Shown piece by piece: positions 43,059 through 43,196 of a stretch of DNA of 43,196 nucleotides. The DNA is from Methylobacterium sp. WL119 (GTDB lineage: Bacteria; Pseudomonadota; Alphaproteobacteria; Rhizobiales; Beijerinckiaceae), in assembly GCF_008039875.1 (NCBI RefSeq), contig NZ_VRUU01000041.1, forward strand, positions 1 through 43,196, written 5' to 3'. Every line of letters begins with the position of its first letter. Within the stretch, counting starts at the first letter, position 1. The position numbers were made by a program, and so were the translations under genes. The notes under the pieces are model-generated. The model did no database searches and had not been told where the DNA came from. It saw only the letters and a program-made list of their open reading frames with translations.

Positions 43059-43196
43059 TCGCTTAGGGCACGTCTTCCCTCCCCCCTTGCGGGGGGGGGG
43101 GGGGGGGGGGCCCCGGGGGGCGCGGGGGGGGGGGGGGGGGGGGGGGGGGGGCGCGGGCGCGGGGGGGGGGGGGGGGTGGTGGGGGGGGGGGGGGGG
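43059..43196. other. Low-complexity G-rich end, probable artefact
   Basis: After the stop codon at 43058 the sequence reads CTTCCCTCCCCCCTTGCGG, the start of a hairpin like that at 35176, and then becomes almost pure G to the end, with scattered C and T. This is not plausible genomic coding or structural DNA and is best explained as failed sequencing or assembly through a GC hairpin at a contig end. No feature should be called here. Confidence 0.8.

Overview
The window looks like chromosome from a high-GC alphaproteobacterium of the Methylobacterium/Methylorubrum type. This is inferred from base composition, GC-rich codon use, a formamidase, PQQ-type sugar dehydrogenase and cytochrome chemistry, and the style of the regulators. 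No rRNA or other taxonomic marker is present, so the genus is a guess.

The two flanks read as ordinary chromosome. The left flank (1-2198) has the 5' end of a formamidase gene and a membrane acyltransferase. The right flank (about 27834-43058) has a TadG-like von Willebrand protein with a damaged start, three small membrane or exported proteins, a yceI / cytochrome b561 / broken yceI cluster beside a LysR regulator, a second LysR regulator, a peptide-type ABC substrate-binding protein, phosphoglucomutase, and a TetR regulator divergent from a large LplT-PlsC-acyl-ACP synthetase fusion. The last ~120 bases are mostly poly-G and are probably an assembly artefact.

Between them (2199-27833) lies what looks like a composite genomic island at a tRNA-Arg(CCG) gene. 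The intact tRNA is at 27757-27833. A ~119-bp copy of its upstream region plus its 5' half sits 25.5 kb away at 2199-2317. Two inverted 3'-half fragments sit inside longer direct repeats at 24451-24606 and 27527-27680. All fragments break at the anticodon loop. The island carries a tyrosine recombinase with upstream ATGTCTCA repeats, a GntR / aldehyde dehydrogenase / MFS catabolic cluster with a divergent alpha/beta hydrolase, a secreted serine hydrolase, a diheme cytochrome c with a PQQ-type sugar dehydrogenase, a DUF72 protein, several unknown small genes and some decayed genes.

The most interesting content is defence-related. A type I-C CRISPR-Cas interference module (cas5c-cas8c with an internal cas11c start-cas7c) runs straight into an array of 23 repeats and 22 spacers. 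cas3 lies on the opposite strand beyond the array. No cas1, cas2 or cas4 and no normal leader are visible, and repeats are degraded at both ends, including the end that should be newest. This looks like an interference-only, non-renewing I-C locus. Upstream are two uncharacterised genes, one with a CxxC-type cysteine cluster. The AT-richer stretch at 10000-11967 encodes a membrane-anchored patatin phospholipase with a likely GAF domain, plus a 66-residue partner; it is a candidate for an undescribed sensor-effector defence pair.
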